Origin: Achatina immaculata
Taxonomy: Eukaryota; Mollusca; Gastropoda; Stylommatophora; Achatinidae
Length of the DNA stretch: 64,000 bases
Assembly (NCBI GenBank): GCA_009760885.1
Contig: CM019709.1
Coordinates: forward strand, 33,537,033-33,601,032
Direction of reading: 5' to 3'
Shown here: one piece after another, positions 63,501-64,000 of the stretch
Layout: the number at the start of each line of letters is the position of its first letter
Numbering within the stretch: position 1 is the stretch's first letter
Program-made: the position numbers and the translations under genes
The notes under the pieces: model-generated
Database searches by the model: none
What the model saw: only the letters and a program-made list of their open reading frames with translations
What the model was told of the DNA's origin: nothing

Positions 63501-63625
63501 CGTCGGACCACATGAAAAGCATCGGCCTGGATCCCATTGGAGATCGTGTATTCCTGATGGAGCTTGTGGAACATTATGGAATTGATGTTGTTTTAATGGT
63601 GGATAACCCTTGCTGTCCAAAATAG
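30358..63625 (+). CDS. DENND11: DENND11 (LCHN/KIAA1147), complete nine-exon coding region
   Basis: The joined exons 30358-30571, 37931-38030, 39535-39693, 43881-44040, 45246-45384, 48416-48541, 57443-57593, 60007-60078 and 63427-63625 give 1,320 nt (439 aa plus stop), in frame, with GT-AG at every junction. The protein matches the DENN-domain family member DENND11 along its length; the vertebrate protein is about 455 aa. Landmarks: [92 protein letters not shown], and the C-terminal [20 protein letters not shown] proteins generally act as Rab exchange factors; for DENND11 this is predicted from the family. Intron lengths are 7359, 1504, 4187, 1205, 3031, 8901, 2413 and 3348 bp. No disabling change was seen. 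Confidence 0.97.
30780..31297. repeat. AT-rich tandem repeat, about 45-50-bp unit (left part)
   Basis: Units resemble GATGTCAGTCTGATATGTTGAATTCTATCATTAGATAAAACA and grow more regular toward 31297. The array continues at 35790-36060. The LINE-I insertion at 31310-35777 separates the two parts. A short (ATA)n run sits at 30709-30740. Confidence 0.85.
31456..35181 (-). CDS. LINE-I ORF2: endonuclease, reverse transcriptase, RNase H (1241 aa)
   Basis: Apurinic-type endonuclease at about residues 68-285: QET (E107), GDFNSHS (198-204), GGSDHRPV (273-280). RT at about 515-790: [49 protein letters not shown] and catalytic YADD (735-738). RNase H at about 1030-1160: TDGS (D1035), AEVRAI (E1076), LTDAR (D1102), [18 protein letters not shown]. 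The protein would nick target DNA, prime cDNA and degrade the RNA strand. Catalytic residues are intact. The end is wrong: after CTC (1225-1227) the frame runs to LHQL and stops, while the overlapping -1/+1 frame at 31338-31526 carries the expected VEHILQNC and about 50 more residues. A single-base indel near 31500 therefore truncates the C-terminal Cys/His tail. Confidence 0.93.
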   Translation of the reverse strand: MSLSAIFKHGARPVKTNQAGAVPGPLPPKGPPNATGGPLSSSCGVRRHESRATGQKIQQKKTAKKQELKIMQWNSEGVSSVRDGYSKKVELENILFAEQVSICCIQETHLTKDAAFKIRGYQCFRSDRQDRRKGGVLTLVKNNISACQVGVYMEGAEYQMIHLKHSNTDFHLLNYYCPNDHPLALETIPHKERLMVCGDFNSHSQSWGYDHIDKRGEEVESWQDDNGLLLINQPMDPPTFYSRAWHTKSTPDLAFHSPDLKWNITREVGKQLGGSDHRPVFLTIENELLNTSNPLPRWNYKKANWTMYRHRTGILVGQLSIEGKDINSIVKEFNACILQAARETIPRGARRDYKPYWSSELGKLHDDMEAARKQAENRPCQEHHNNYQHSRAKFQRAKLQARRESWREKTESLNFEKDGRKLWKLIKQLNDENTGRSTKVTLIEDGKTLTGKQVADHFARMFAQDCNIDIHPEKERTVRIEPQKEEEQVRKVEVMDALITRSELDLAVSKLKPRKSPGPDGVSNEMIKNLGMAARGKLLDIFNMCWSTGKLPQIWKEASMVPLLKPGKNSDTASSYRPNSLTSCLCKSMERIIDLRLKWYLESENLLVPQQAGFRQYYSTEDQVTYLSQEIEDAFQEKNLVLAAWIDLKKAFDKVWKKCLLWKLRNCNVNGRLYNWIKSYLHNRRARVVMDGHKSQKVLLRHGVPQGGVLSPTLFLVLINDLVKELPYGIKVALYADDLVMWCTDEYSTVATQRLQRAADILTSWTNKWCVSINTDKSGTALFTLSSKQKAGKIFVNEIPLRMDNQPTYSGVTLDSKLTWKQHINSAEAKARRKLAILRKLSGTTWGASERILKNVYQQSILPHLEYGSTSWCTASNTMLHNLDKVQNQSLRIITGAMRSTPIIEMQKIVGVQPLKERRDTKVMTKGEKFLSSVSHPLKERFNNLALGRLKRSSFIHQAKRMRKLIPDLPTVVAPLSSVPEHTPWKEADYTQITIQTEVKGVQNGEMQSSLVRSTATLSVLDDKYPCDTWIRVYTDGSAHNAIKNGGAGAYIEYPNNTIDKISIPTGKYCNNFDAEVRAIIAAVEKLSDSRIDTCPVVILTDARSVLEALQSNKLPDLKDALSKFGLQHGVTLQWIPSHCGIPGNEKADHLAKEGTEMEQSDIPITYNQKKSMIKTYRKPQTPPHDDYHMLNRKEQVTIFRLRTGHSRLRSHMYTKFKVGTTNLCTCAPNCGTYPPELHQL
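35264..35557 (-). CDS. Small leader ORF of LINE-I, 97 aa, uncertain
   Basis: The frame starts with [18 protein letters not shown]. Its first ~45 residues are conserved with only a few changes in the second 5' copy (from 40906), including NKTEP and MDI(V/I)EALIR. No CCHC knuckle or coiled coil is visible, so it does not look like a normal ORF1. It may be a relic ORF1 or conserved leader RNA. Confidence 0.4.
   Translation of the reverse strand: MKPMNPGRDKPMGLYNNGYQNDVNKTEPVDYGWRGMDIVEALIRFLISKSECLCGTVSKPSDMEKGLKYSHQRLENKVLARPATLSSWQSEQDHSLP
35790..36060. repeat. AT-rich tandem repeat (right part)
   Basis: Continuation of the array at 30780-31297: repeats of GATGTGAGTCTGATATGTTG..TATATCAGAGATAAAACAT with more divergence away from the LINE. 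Between 36061 and 36685 I see no gene; a possible hAT-like end is noted elsewhere. Confidence 0.85.
36690..36815 (+). repeat. GAA1 3'-part fragment
   Basis: Shares TGAATAAAGTAGCCGCCGTA, GACATGATGTTGTGCCTCAA and CACAGCATCGGCTGCAAAG with the other copies. No GAA tail. The stretch from 36816 to 37555 holds no supported gene. Confidence 0.75.
37558..37757 (+). mobile_element. RTE-A LINE 3' end with a ~78-bp internal insertion
   Basis: From AGACATCGTTTATAATCTGCAAA the LINE is interrupted at 37587-37664 by (TGAA)n-AATAAACTTTATTT..., then resumes at GATGCATCACCAGCAGG and ends at GGGATATGCAAATGAATGAG. The inserted piece begins with the tail type seen in other LINEs and was not identified. Confidence 0.8.
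37931..38030 (+). CDS. DENND11: DENND11 exon 2
   Basis: Acceptor TTGTCAAAAG|GT, donor TTTGT|GTAAGT. Encodes [18 protein letters not shown] and [15 protein letters not shown], the conserved N-terminal DENN module segment. It enters at phase 1 and leaves at phase 2. Confidence 0.97.
38105..38380 (-). mobile_element. tRNA-derived SINE2-like copy
   Basis: The minus strand has a decayed head (GGTACCGAGTTCAATCCCAG covers box B) and a body with GGTACCTGAGAAATCTGGGG. It ends near TGCCTTAATGGCATGG, matching the SINE2 tail region. It lies in intron 2. Confidence 0.75.
38843..39235 (+). pseudogene. Mariner-type DNA-binding domain remnant
   Basis: [20 protein letters not shown], then [20 protein letters not shown] and [15 protein letters not shown] resemble the DUF4817-type N-terminus of mariner-like transposases. 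A stop and shifts follow; a second frame has [18 protein letters not shown]. No DDE region remains. It lies in DENND11 intron 2 and is older than the copy at 16678. Confidence 0.55.
39535..39693 (+). CDS. DENND11: DENND11 exon 3
   Basis: Acceptor TTCTCAG|ATATTTTCGG, donor GTGAG|GTAATT. Encodes [35 protein letters not shown] and [12 protein letters not shown], the most conserved part of the N-terminal half. Phase 2 in and 2 out. Confidence 0.97.
39905..40135. repeat. Minisatellite, about 20-bp unit
   Basis: About eleven units of GTTTATCCATTTCCTGTCAC with minor drift. Intron 3. Confidence 0.95.
40263..40284 (+). mobile_element. 22-bp GAA-tail insertion stub with 12-bp TSD
   Basis: CAAACGAAGAAGAAGAAGA is flanked by a perfect AGTTAATTGATG at 40251-40262 and 40285-40296. 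Only the terminal tail of the GAA-ending elements was inserted. Confidence 0.8.
40688..41700 (+). mobile_element. LINE-I 5'-end copy, 3'-truncated, split by RTE-A
   Basis: The plus strand matches the 5' leader of the full-length LINE-I (35777 back to about 35270), including the leader-ORF start. An RTE-A copy splits it at 41038-41532. It stops at AGCAAGACCACAATC where the ~80-bp tandem array starts. Retaining the 5' end and losing the 3' end is the reverse of normal LINE truncation. Confidence 0.88.
41038..41532 (+). mobile_element. RTE-A LINE 3' end with TSD, nested in LINE-I
   Basis: Encodes [40 protein letters not shown] and [17 protein letters not shown] in one fairly intact frame, then the [16 protein letters not shown] tail. 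It ends in (GAAT)n and is flanked by ACTCATCAGA at 41028-41037 and 41533-41542. It is the best-preserved 3' end of the family here. Confidence 0.93.
41701..42865. repeat. Tandem array of about 80-bp units, about 15 copies
   Basis: Each unit contains GTAACTGTTATTCCCTTCAT, CCTTGTTAGAATTTGGTGTA and GAGATTCAGCT. Right-hand units are slightly shorter (TCTTCTTTTATTCCC). The minus strand is open throughout (repeated [10 protein letters not shown]) because the unit avoids stops; this is not evidence of a gene. Confidence 0.96.
42987..43330 (-). other. Unidentified coding-like stretch in intron 3
   Basis: The minus strand is open for about 110 codons with a protein-like mix, including [40 protein letters not shown] and [12 protein letters not shown]. 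No family was recognised. It could be a decayed transposase or retroelement fragment. Confidence 0.3.
43488..43790 (-). mobile_element. ATG-tailed LINE 3'-end fragment
   Basis: The minus strand matches the 3' part of the element at 26393-27310 (CTCTGGAGAAGCATAATAGC, the [11 protein letters not shown] coding trace) with a CATCATCATCAT tail at the left. It contains a partial internal duplication near 43690-43745. Confidence 0.8.
43881..44040 (+). CDS. DENND11: DENND11 exon 4
   Basis: Acceptor TTATCTTAG|ACATCAG, donor TTAAGG|GTTAGT. Encodes [20 protein letters not shown] and a Ser/Thr-rich linker ending in [12 protein letters not shown]; the linker is the variable part of the family. Leaves at phase 0. 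Confidence 0.96.
44095..44245 (+). mobile_element. LINE 3'-end fragment
   Basis: Same family as 15270-15430: AGAGACAAGGGGTACGCATG, GCCTGTGCTCTCAAGGGAGTG and a GACGACGATGAAG tail. The rest of intron 4 to 44935 is pyrimidine-rich without a gene. Confidence 0.55.
44940..45212. repeat. Minisatellite of about 15 bp next to the exon 5 acceptor
   Basis: About 18 units of AGTAGGACATAT with a few shorter variants. It ends only about 33 bp before the exon 5 acceptor. Tyr/Met-rich minus-strand frames are artefacts. Confidence 0.95.
45246..45384 (+). CDS. DENND11: DENND11 exon 5
   Basis: Acceptor TTTTAACCAG|GTAACACACC, donor TACAGAG|GTTAAT. Encodes [38 protein letters not shown] and IGVVCYR, the central DENN core. 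Phase 0 in, 1 out. The short pyrimidine tract follows a minisatellite. Confidence 0.97.
45872..46195 (-). mobile_element. ATG-tailed LINE 3'-end fragment
   Basis: Same family as 26393 and 43488, with CATCATCATCAGG at its 3' end on the left. It carries the decayed [12 protein letters not shown] coding trace on the minus strand. Intron 5. Confidence 0.82.
46385..46690. repeat. Minisatellite, about 22-24-bp unit
   Basis: About fourteen units of GGCCAGACAGTCTGAGGGTAG. Gives spurious [13 protein letters not shown] frames on the minus strand. A weak LINE-like trace ([12 protein letters not shown], minus strand) lies at about 47095-47160; otherwise 46691-47630 shows no gene. Confidence 0.96.
47633..48185 (-). 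mobile_element. RTE-A LINE 3' end with an internal triplication
   Basis: Family end with CAGTCATTTGCATGTCC at the left and the [20 protein letters not shown] coding trace. At 48085-48185 a ~40-bp block, TTTTGAAGAG(C/T)GATAGAT..., is repeated three times; other copies have one. Confidence 0.9.
48192..48260. repeat. Perfect 18-bp inverted repeat with AT-rich loop
   Basis: ATAATCTAACAAGTTAGA at 48192-48209 is mirrored by its exact complement at 48243-48260, with a 33-bp TATA-rich loop. It is about 155 bp upstream of exon 6. It may be a MITE relic or simply a stable intronic hairpin. Confidence 0.85.
48416..48541 (+). CDS. DENND11: DENND11 exon 6
   Basis: Acceptor TTTCTTTTTCAG|TGTATTG, donor GTGGCCT|GTAAGT. 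Encodes [20 protein letters not shown] and [18 protein letters not shown], with the Cys-rich YCACC motif of the family. Phase 1 in, 1 out. Confidence 0.97.
48735..48934 (+). mobile_element. Short hAT-type MITE
   Basis: Begins with CAGTGGTTCCCAAACATTTTT and ends with TTTGGGAACCATTG, the classic hAT/Charlie-like terminal inverted repeat. Flanking 8-mers GTCTAGAA and CTGTAGAA agree at 6 of 8, consistent with an old 8-bp target duplication. No coding sequence. Confidence 0.7.
49268..50152 (+). CDS. RTE-X apurinic endonuclease domain (frame broken at its end)
   Basis: A 294-aa frame with [16 protein letters not shown] (29-44), GIQEVRWTG (58-66; E61), [19 protein letters not shown] (167-176; D170) and [10 protein letters not shown] (263-272). 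This is the AP-endonuclease fold that nicks target DNA in RTE elements; such proteins are often labelled craniofacial development protein 2-like in databases. The frame stops at 50150 after IQEN; the +1 frame continues with [17 protein letters not shown], so one base has been lost or gained near 50130. In an intact element this would be fused to RT. Confidence 0.9.
   Translation: MKVVDESQPLEVPSPTADLLEPKQKMQIGSWNVRTLNQTGKLAQTIKEMHRYKLDILGIQEVRWTGQGRRKLTTQHTEDTIIWSGKEDLHEGGVALIITKEASRALLKWTPINERLLYARFNSRFTKLSIIVCYAPTEAAEEELKEDFYNSLQATVETIPKHDMLLILGDFNAKVGEGNEDRRRIMGREGIGEINENGERLCSFCEENMMTIGGTIFQHKNIHRVTWRSPDKTTENQIDHILINNKWKRSLQDVRTRKGADVGSDHNLLVAKIKLKLRKPKSENTERYILIQEN
50265..51720 (+). mobile_element. 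Structured non-coding modular element inserted in RTE-X
   Basis: The insertion interrupts the RTE-X frame; ACTACAGGAAAC occurs at about 50253-50264 and again at 51721-51732, a 12-bp duplication. Inside are two ~225-bp modules (GCGTGGAG..CTCCTCCCGG), about five ~110-bp modules with CCTCTG..CAGAGG palindromes and CCTAAACCGGCTC, about four ~88-bp modules with TTTTCCGGTGAGAAAGTCC, a GTGGTCC/GGACCAC hairpin block at 51570-51650, and an end GTGAACGAAGAAGAAG. No long frame, no pol III boxes recognised. It must move in trans. Confidence 0.85.
51743..52657 (+). pseudogene. RTE-X reverse transcriptase, segment 1 (truncated)
   Basis: Encodes the linker and RT fingers: [56 protein letters not shown] and LFIDFEKAF. 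It is cut at the motif A region by the tandem-duplication join at about 52655, after which the frame runs into the modular element ([10 protein letters not shown]) and stops. It lacks the catalytic DD. Confidence 0.9.
52657..54308 (+). repeat. Tandem duplication 1, second unit (about 1,650 bp)
   Basis: This repeats 51009-52656 almost exactly: the end of the modular element plus RT segment 1. Differences seen: one extra GAA in the tail and A for G near 53506 (Gln for Arg). The join has TGA microhomology (CTTTGAATGTC between CTATGAATGTC and CTTTGACAGTG). Confidence 0.9.
53394..54899 (+). CDS. RTE-X reverse transcriptase, segment 2 (501 aa)
   Basis: Full RT palm: [27 protein letters not shown] (motif A), [20 protein letters not shown] (motif B) and [12 protein letters not shown] (motif C, FVDD rather than FADD), then [13 protein letters not shown]. 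The frame ends at the second duplication join (KLSINY, stop), so it lacks the C-terminal tail. It also lacks the endonuclease, so it could not act alone. Confidence 0.88.
   Translation: MLGYRKRRKEEWISETTWEKIKQRKEIKKKLLNTKSQQLKERVLSNYAQKDKEVKESCRQDTCQYYDNLAETAEKAAYTNDMKTIYKITKQMTGNFNTRCESAVRTQNGQLVSGEKEKIERWREHFNTLLNRTQAAQTIDIPEAKTELNISTGPITINEVKEAIKKFKVDRAPGEDEVTAEMLKAEETETPKQLCRILQQIWDLEKAPEKWKTGLIVKLPKKGDLRDCGNWRGITLLPLTSKVFCRIIINRIVPTLEEKLRKEQAGFRKGRSCIDHIFVLRQILEQANEWHSTTYALFIDFEKAFDSVNRDALWKILRWHGLPHKIVNVIKALYEGFQCKVICGEHASSSFRVQTGVKQGCVLSPTLFILAVDWLMKEATSDKRRGLQWTLDTVLEDLDFVDDICLLSSSHKDMQDKINKLTQNANNIGLKINVGKTKLMKQNVSNRNVLRVDNKLVEEVNEFVYLGSRVVENGDSTEDINSRLTRANQALWKSKKLSINY
54866..56755 (+). 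CDS. RTE-X reverse transcriptase with C-terminal tail, segment 3 (629 aa)
   Basis: The first ~10 residues are the join of the second tandem duplication (54896-56304 repeats 53487-54895). RT follows at about 140-420 with [10 protein letters not shown] (278-287), [10 protein letters not shown] (335-344) and FVDD (379-382). The C-terminal domain has [48 protein letters not shown] and ends ALGT at 56755, just before the CTTAAGGTTCAG terminus. The frame is intact; the missing endonuclease and the Ala-to-Val change in the catalytic box argue against activity. Confidence 0.9.
   Translation: MEIKKTKHKLLNTKSQRLKERVLSNYAQKDKEVKESCRQDTCQYYDNLAETAEKAAYTNDMKTIYKITKQMTGNFNTRCESAVRTQNGQLVSGEKEKIERWREHFNTLLNRTQAAQTIDIPEAKTELNISTGPITINEVKEAIKKFKVDRAPGEDEVTAEMLKAEETETPKQLCRILQQIWDLEKAPEKWKTGLIVKLPKKGDLRDCGNWRGITLLPLTSKVFCRIIINRIVPTLEEKLRKEQAGFRKGRSCIDHIFVLRQILEQANEWHSTTYALFIDFEKAFDSVNRDALWKILRWHGLPHKIVNVIKALYEGFQCKVICGEHASSSFRVQTGVKQGCVLSPTLFILAVDWLMKEATSDKRRGLQWTLDTVLEDLDFVDDICLLSSSHKDMQDKINKLTQNANNIGLKINVGKTKLMKQNVSNRNVLRVDNKLVEEVNEFVYLGSRVVENGDSTEDINSRLTRANQALWKSKKLSINMKIRIFKSNVLSVLLYGSECWKITKTIENKLNSFQTKCLRRIRKIFWPNTIRNNILLAEMQMKPLTTIIEERRWRWLGHVLQMTDNSLPKIALRWTPQGSRSKGRPKETWRRTTERMLSNRGLTWARAEKKAKDRHLWKTLAEAPCALGT
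56777..56900 (-). mobile_element. Penelope-like element remnant with hammerhead-like core
   Basis: The minus strand reads ATGATTAAGGCTCAAGCC then GAAACGTCACAAC: a GGC-TCAA-GCC stem-loop, GAAAC and a GTC cleavage-site triplet, the order known for hammerheads in Penelope-like elements. The CUGANGA box is ATGATTA here, losing C3 and G8, so cleavage is unlikely. Downstream AATAAAGCTGTTAC also recurs at 7854-7904. The RTE-X copy inserted at its edge. The stretch 56901-57440 shows no gene. Confidence 0.55.
57443..57593 (+). CDS. DENND11: DENND11 exon 7
   Basis: Acceptor CATTCTGCAG|GTACCACG, donor CTAAG|GTTCTT. Encodes [40 protein letters not shown] and EKLVKLNNL. Phase 1 in, 2 out. Reading beyond the donor gives the non-conserved FFLYSCC, intronic. 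Confidence 0.95.
57690..57925 (-). mobile_element. tRNA-derived SINE, decayed
   Basis: The minus strand carries CACTTGTCTGCTGATCAGAA (box A side) and a weak box B (GATTCGATTTTGC), then a body with CAACTCAGCCTCAAAAAATAA. It is related to the plus-strand copy at 59510-59695. Confidence 0.65.
59085..59425 (+). repeat. GAA1 interspersed repeat with GAA tail
   Basis: Complete unit: CAGAGACTCATAGCTGACAT, GACCCTGTCCAACCTC, GGAGTCTGCTAAAGAAGTAT and GCATCAGCTGCAAAGAGCAC, ending GGAGAAGAAGAAGAGGAAG. An (ATC)n run lies at 58339-58362; otherwise 57930-59080 shows no gene. Confidence 0.85.
59510..59695 (+). mobile_element. tRNA-derived SINE, 5' part of head missing
   Basis: Begins near GCACTGATCTGCCAATC, has box B-like GGTTCGATTTTGC, and a body with CAACCCAGCCTCAAAAAGC and CTGAGATTTCCC. 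Related to the minus-strand copy at 57690-57925. Confidence 0.7.
60007..60078 (+). CDS. DENND11: DENND11 exon 8
   Basis: Acceptor TTCTTTCAG|GACAGCC, donor ACGAG|GTAAGG. This 72-nt exon encodes [20 protein letters not shown] and IIT: acidic and poorly conserved, like the equivalent vertebrate region. Phase 2 in, 2 out keeps the frame. The short size makes it easy to miss; the phase match supports it. Confidence 0.9.
60262..60590 (-). mobile_element. LINE 3'-end fragment
   Basis: The minus strand gives [34 protein letters not shown] and [20 protein letters not shown], with a GAT-type tail at the left. Same family as 27700-28250. Confidence 0.7.
60590..61765 (+). mobile_element. ATG-tailed-family LINE, RT core with YVDD
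   Basis: Translation: [16 protein letters not shown] (motif A), [20 protein letters not shown] (motif B), an in-frame stop at 60959-60961, [19 protein letters not shown] (motif C), [30 protein letters not shown], a stop at 61351, [12 protein letters not shown] and the WREMIAYA end. Related to 26393-27310 but longer at the 5' side. Two stops and a frameshift near 61440 make it dead. Intron 8, sense. Confidence 0.88.
61780..62180 (-). mobile_element. RTE-A LINE 3' end
   Basis: From TGTGGAACTTTGCCTCCC (the last ~20 bp of the family are absent) to the AFECKCYRR and CETWTLN coding traces near 62160. Confidence 0.88.
62185..62480 (-). mobile_element. LINE fragment (same family as 27700-28250)
   Basis: The minus strand shares ATTGGACAGG and CTTTAACAAATTAGCAAA with 27715-27740, then a decayed YYMQPKHGE region. 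It abuts the RTE-A copy. Confidence 0.55.
62553..62785. mobile_element. Head-to-head tRNA-like SINE pair (inverted repeat)
   Basis: The arms (about 62556-62590 and 62741-62781) carry AAAGCGCTTTAGATGTGAG on one side and its diverged complement on the other. Inside are two opposed tRNA-like heads, each with a box B-like sequence (minus TAGTTCGAGTCAC, plus GGTTTGAGTCACG). A diverged relative of 29821-30082. Confidence 0.6.
63065..63345. repeat. Minisatellite, about 29-bp unit
   Basis: About nine units of GAACAACAACCTCTAGAAGC and TGAACCCCA with drift. It lies within 90 bp of the exon 9 acceptor. Confidence 0.93.
63427..63625 (+). CDS. DENND11: DENND11 exon 9, terminal coding exon
   Basis: Acceptor (T)nAAG|CTTCTTC. 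Encodes [40 protein letters not shown] and [19 protein letters not shown], then TAG at 63623-63625. The last 25 residues are the most conserved signature of the family. The 3' UTR continues to the window edge; no canonical AATAAA is seen by 64000. Confidence 0.97.
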
Positions 63626-64000
63626 AGCGGAGGTCATGGTCATTATTCTCATGACCTGTAGGCAGATAAAGACATCATCAGTTAGCGTGGTTTTCAGTAT
63701 CTATTTTGAAAGTAGTTATCTGTGATTTTTTTTTTTTTTTTTTCAAAATTTTGTAACACACATTCCGCTCACCAATCTTACAAATTGTTATAGACTGAGA
63801 TTTTTGGGAAATGTTTTTTGCTGCTGATATAAGTTTTGAAAAAAAAATACATTATAATATTGATTTTATTATTGCTGTTATGAAACTTTGTTACATTATA
63901 CCTGAATTTTAAATTATTCTTTCCTTATTCTGAGTACAAGTTTACGGGAATTGAAAAACTAAATTAAGATTGATTAATTCCGTAACTAATCTTTTTATGG
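63626..64000 (+). other. DENND11: DENND11 3' UTR (partial)
   Basis: AT-rich sequence with a T18 run (63728-63745) and no open frame of note. No AATAAA/ATTAAA in a convincing position, so the polyadenylation site probably lies beyond the window or uses a variant signal. Confidence 0.6.

Noticed and set aside
1..64000. CRISPR array, bacterial operon or viral segment
   Set aside because: The regular repeats are mini- and microsatellites without spacer structure, genes are spliced, and the reverse transcriptases are all non-LTR LINE type; no gag, env or viral polymerase signatures were seen.

Overview
This window is animal nuclear DNA. It carries spliced genes with GT-AG introns, kilobase introns packed with transposon debris, tRNA-derived SINEs and many mini- and microsatellites. 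Nothing prokaryotic, organellar or viral was seen. The mix of RTE-type LINEs, an RNase H-bearing LINE, a Penelope-like remnant and tRNA SINEs suggests an invertebrate, most plausibly a mollusc or another lophotrochozoan. That placement is an inference from repeat style only, with low confidence.

Two host genes are clear. On the minus strand, 5049-5637 is the first coding exon of an SNRK-type kinase, with a CRE/E-box promoter upstream at 5640-5835; the rest of the gene lies to the left, outside the window or unseen. On the plus strand, 30358-63625 holds a complete DENND11 (LCHN/KIAA1147) gene. Its nine coding exons can be joined with consistent phases (1,320 nt, 439 aa plus stop), and all splice sites are GT-AG. 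A possible last exon of an unrecognised plus-strand gene is at 524-693.

Most of the rest is mobile DNA. I use informal family names. RTE-A: about twelve mostly 5'-truncated LINE 3' ends with ACTG- or GAAT-type tails. RTE-X: a GA-tailed LINE with apurinic endonuclease and RT; one 7.7-kb copy at 49067-56776 carries a nested insertion and two near-perfect tandem duplications. LINE-I: a full-length 4.47-kb element with endonuclease, RT and RNase H on the minus strand at 31310-35777 in DENND11 intron 1. ATG-tailed LINEs. GAA1: a ~330-bp repeat, often GAA-tailed. tRNA-derived SINEs. Mariner and hAT fragments. A Penelope-like remnant with a hammerhead-like core.

Layout: 1-5 kb minisatellite and LINE ends; 5-6 kb SNRK exon and promoter; 6-25 kb repeats, including a structured non-coding element at 8597-9805 and a pair of inverted minisatellite arrays at 13.7-15.1 kb; 25-30 kb nested LINE/SINE insertions and a hairpin SINE; 30.3-63.6 kb DENND11 with its repeat-filled introns; 63.6-64 kb its 3' UTR.

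The most interesting signal is that the LINE-I element, a tRNA SINE, a ~1.45-kb hairpin-rich non-coding element and a 22-bp insertion stub all end in nearly the same sequence, CG(A/G)ACGAAGAAG or AACGAAGAAG. This suggests one LINE machinery moves several unrelated passengers.
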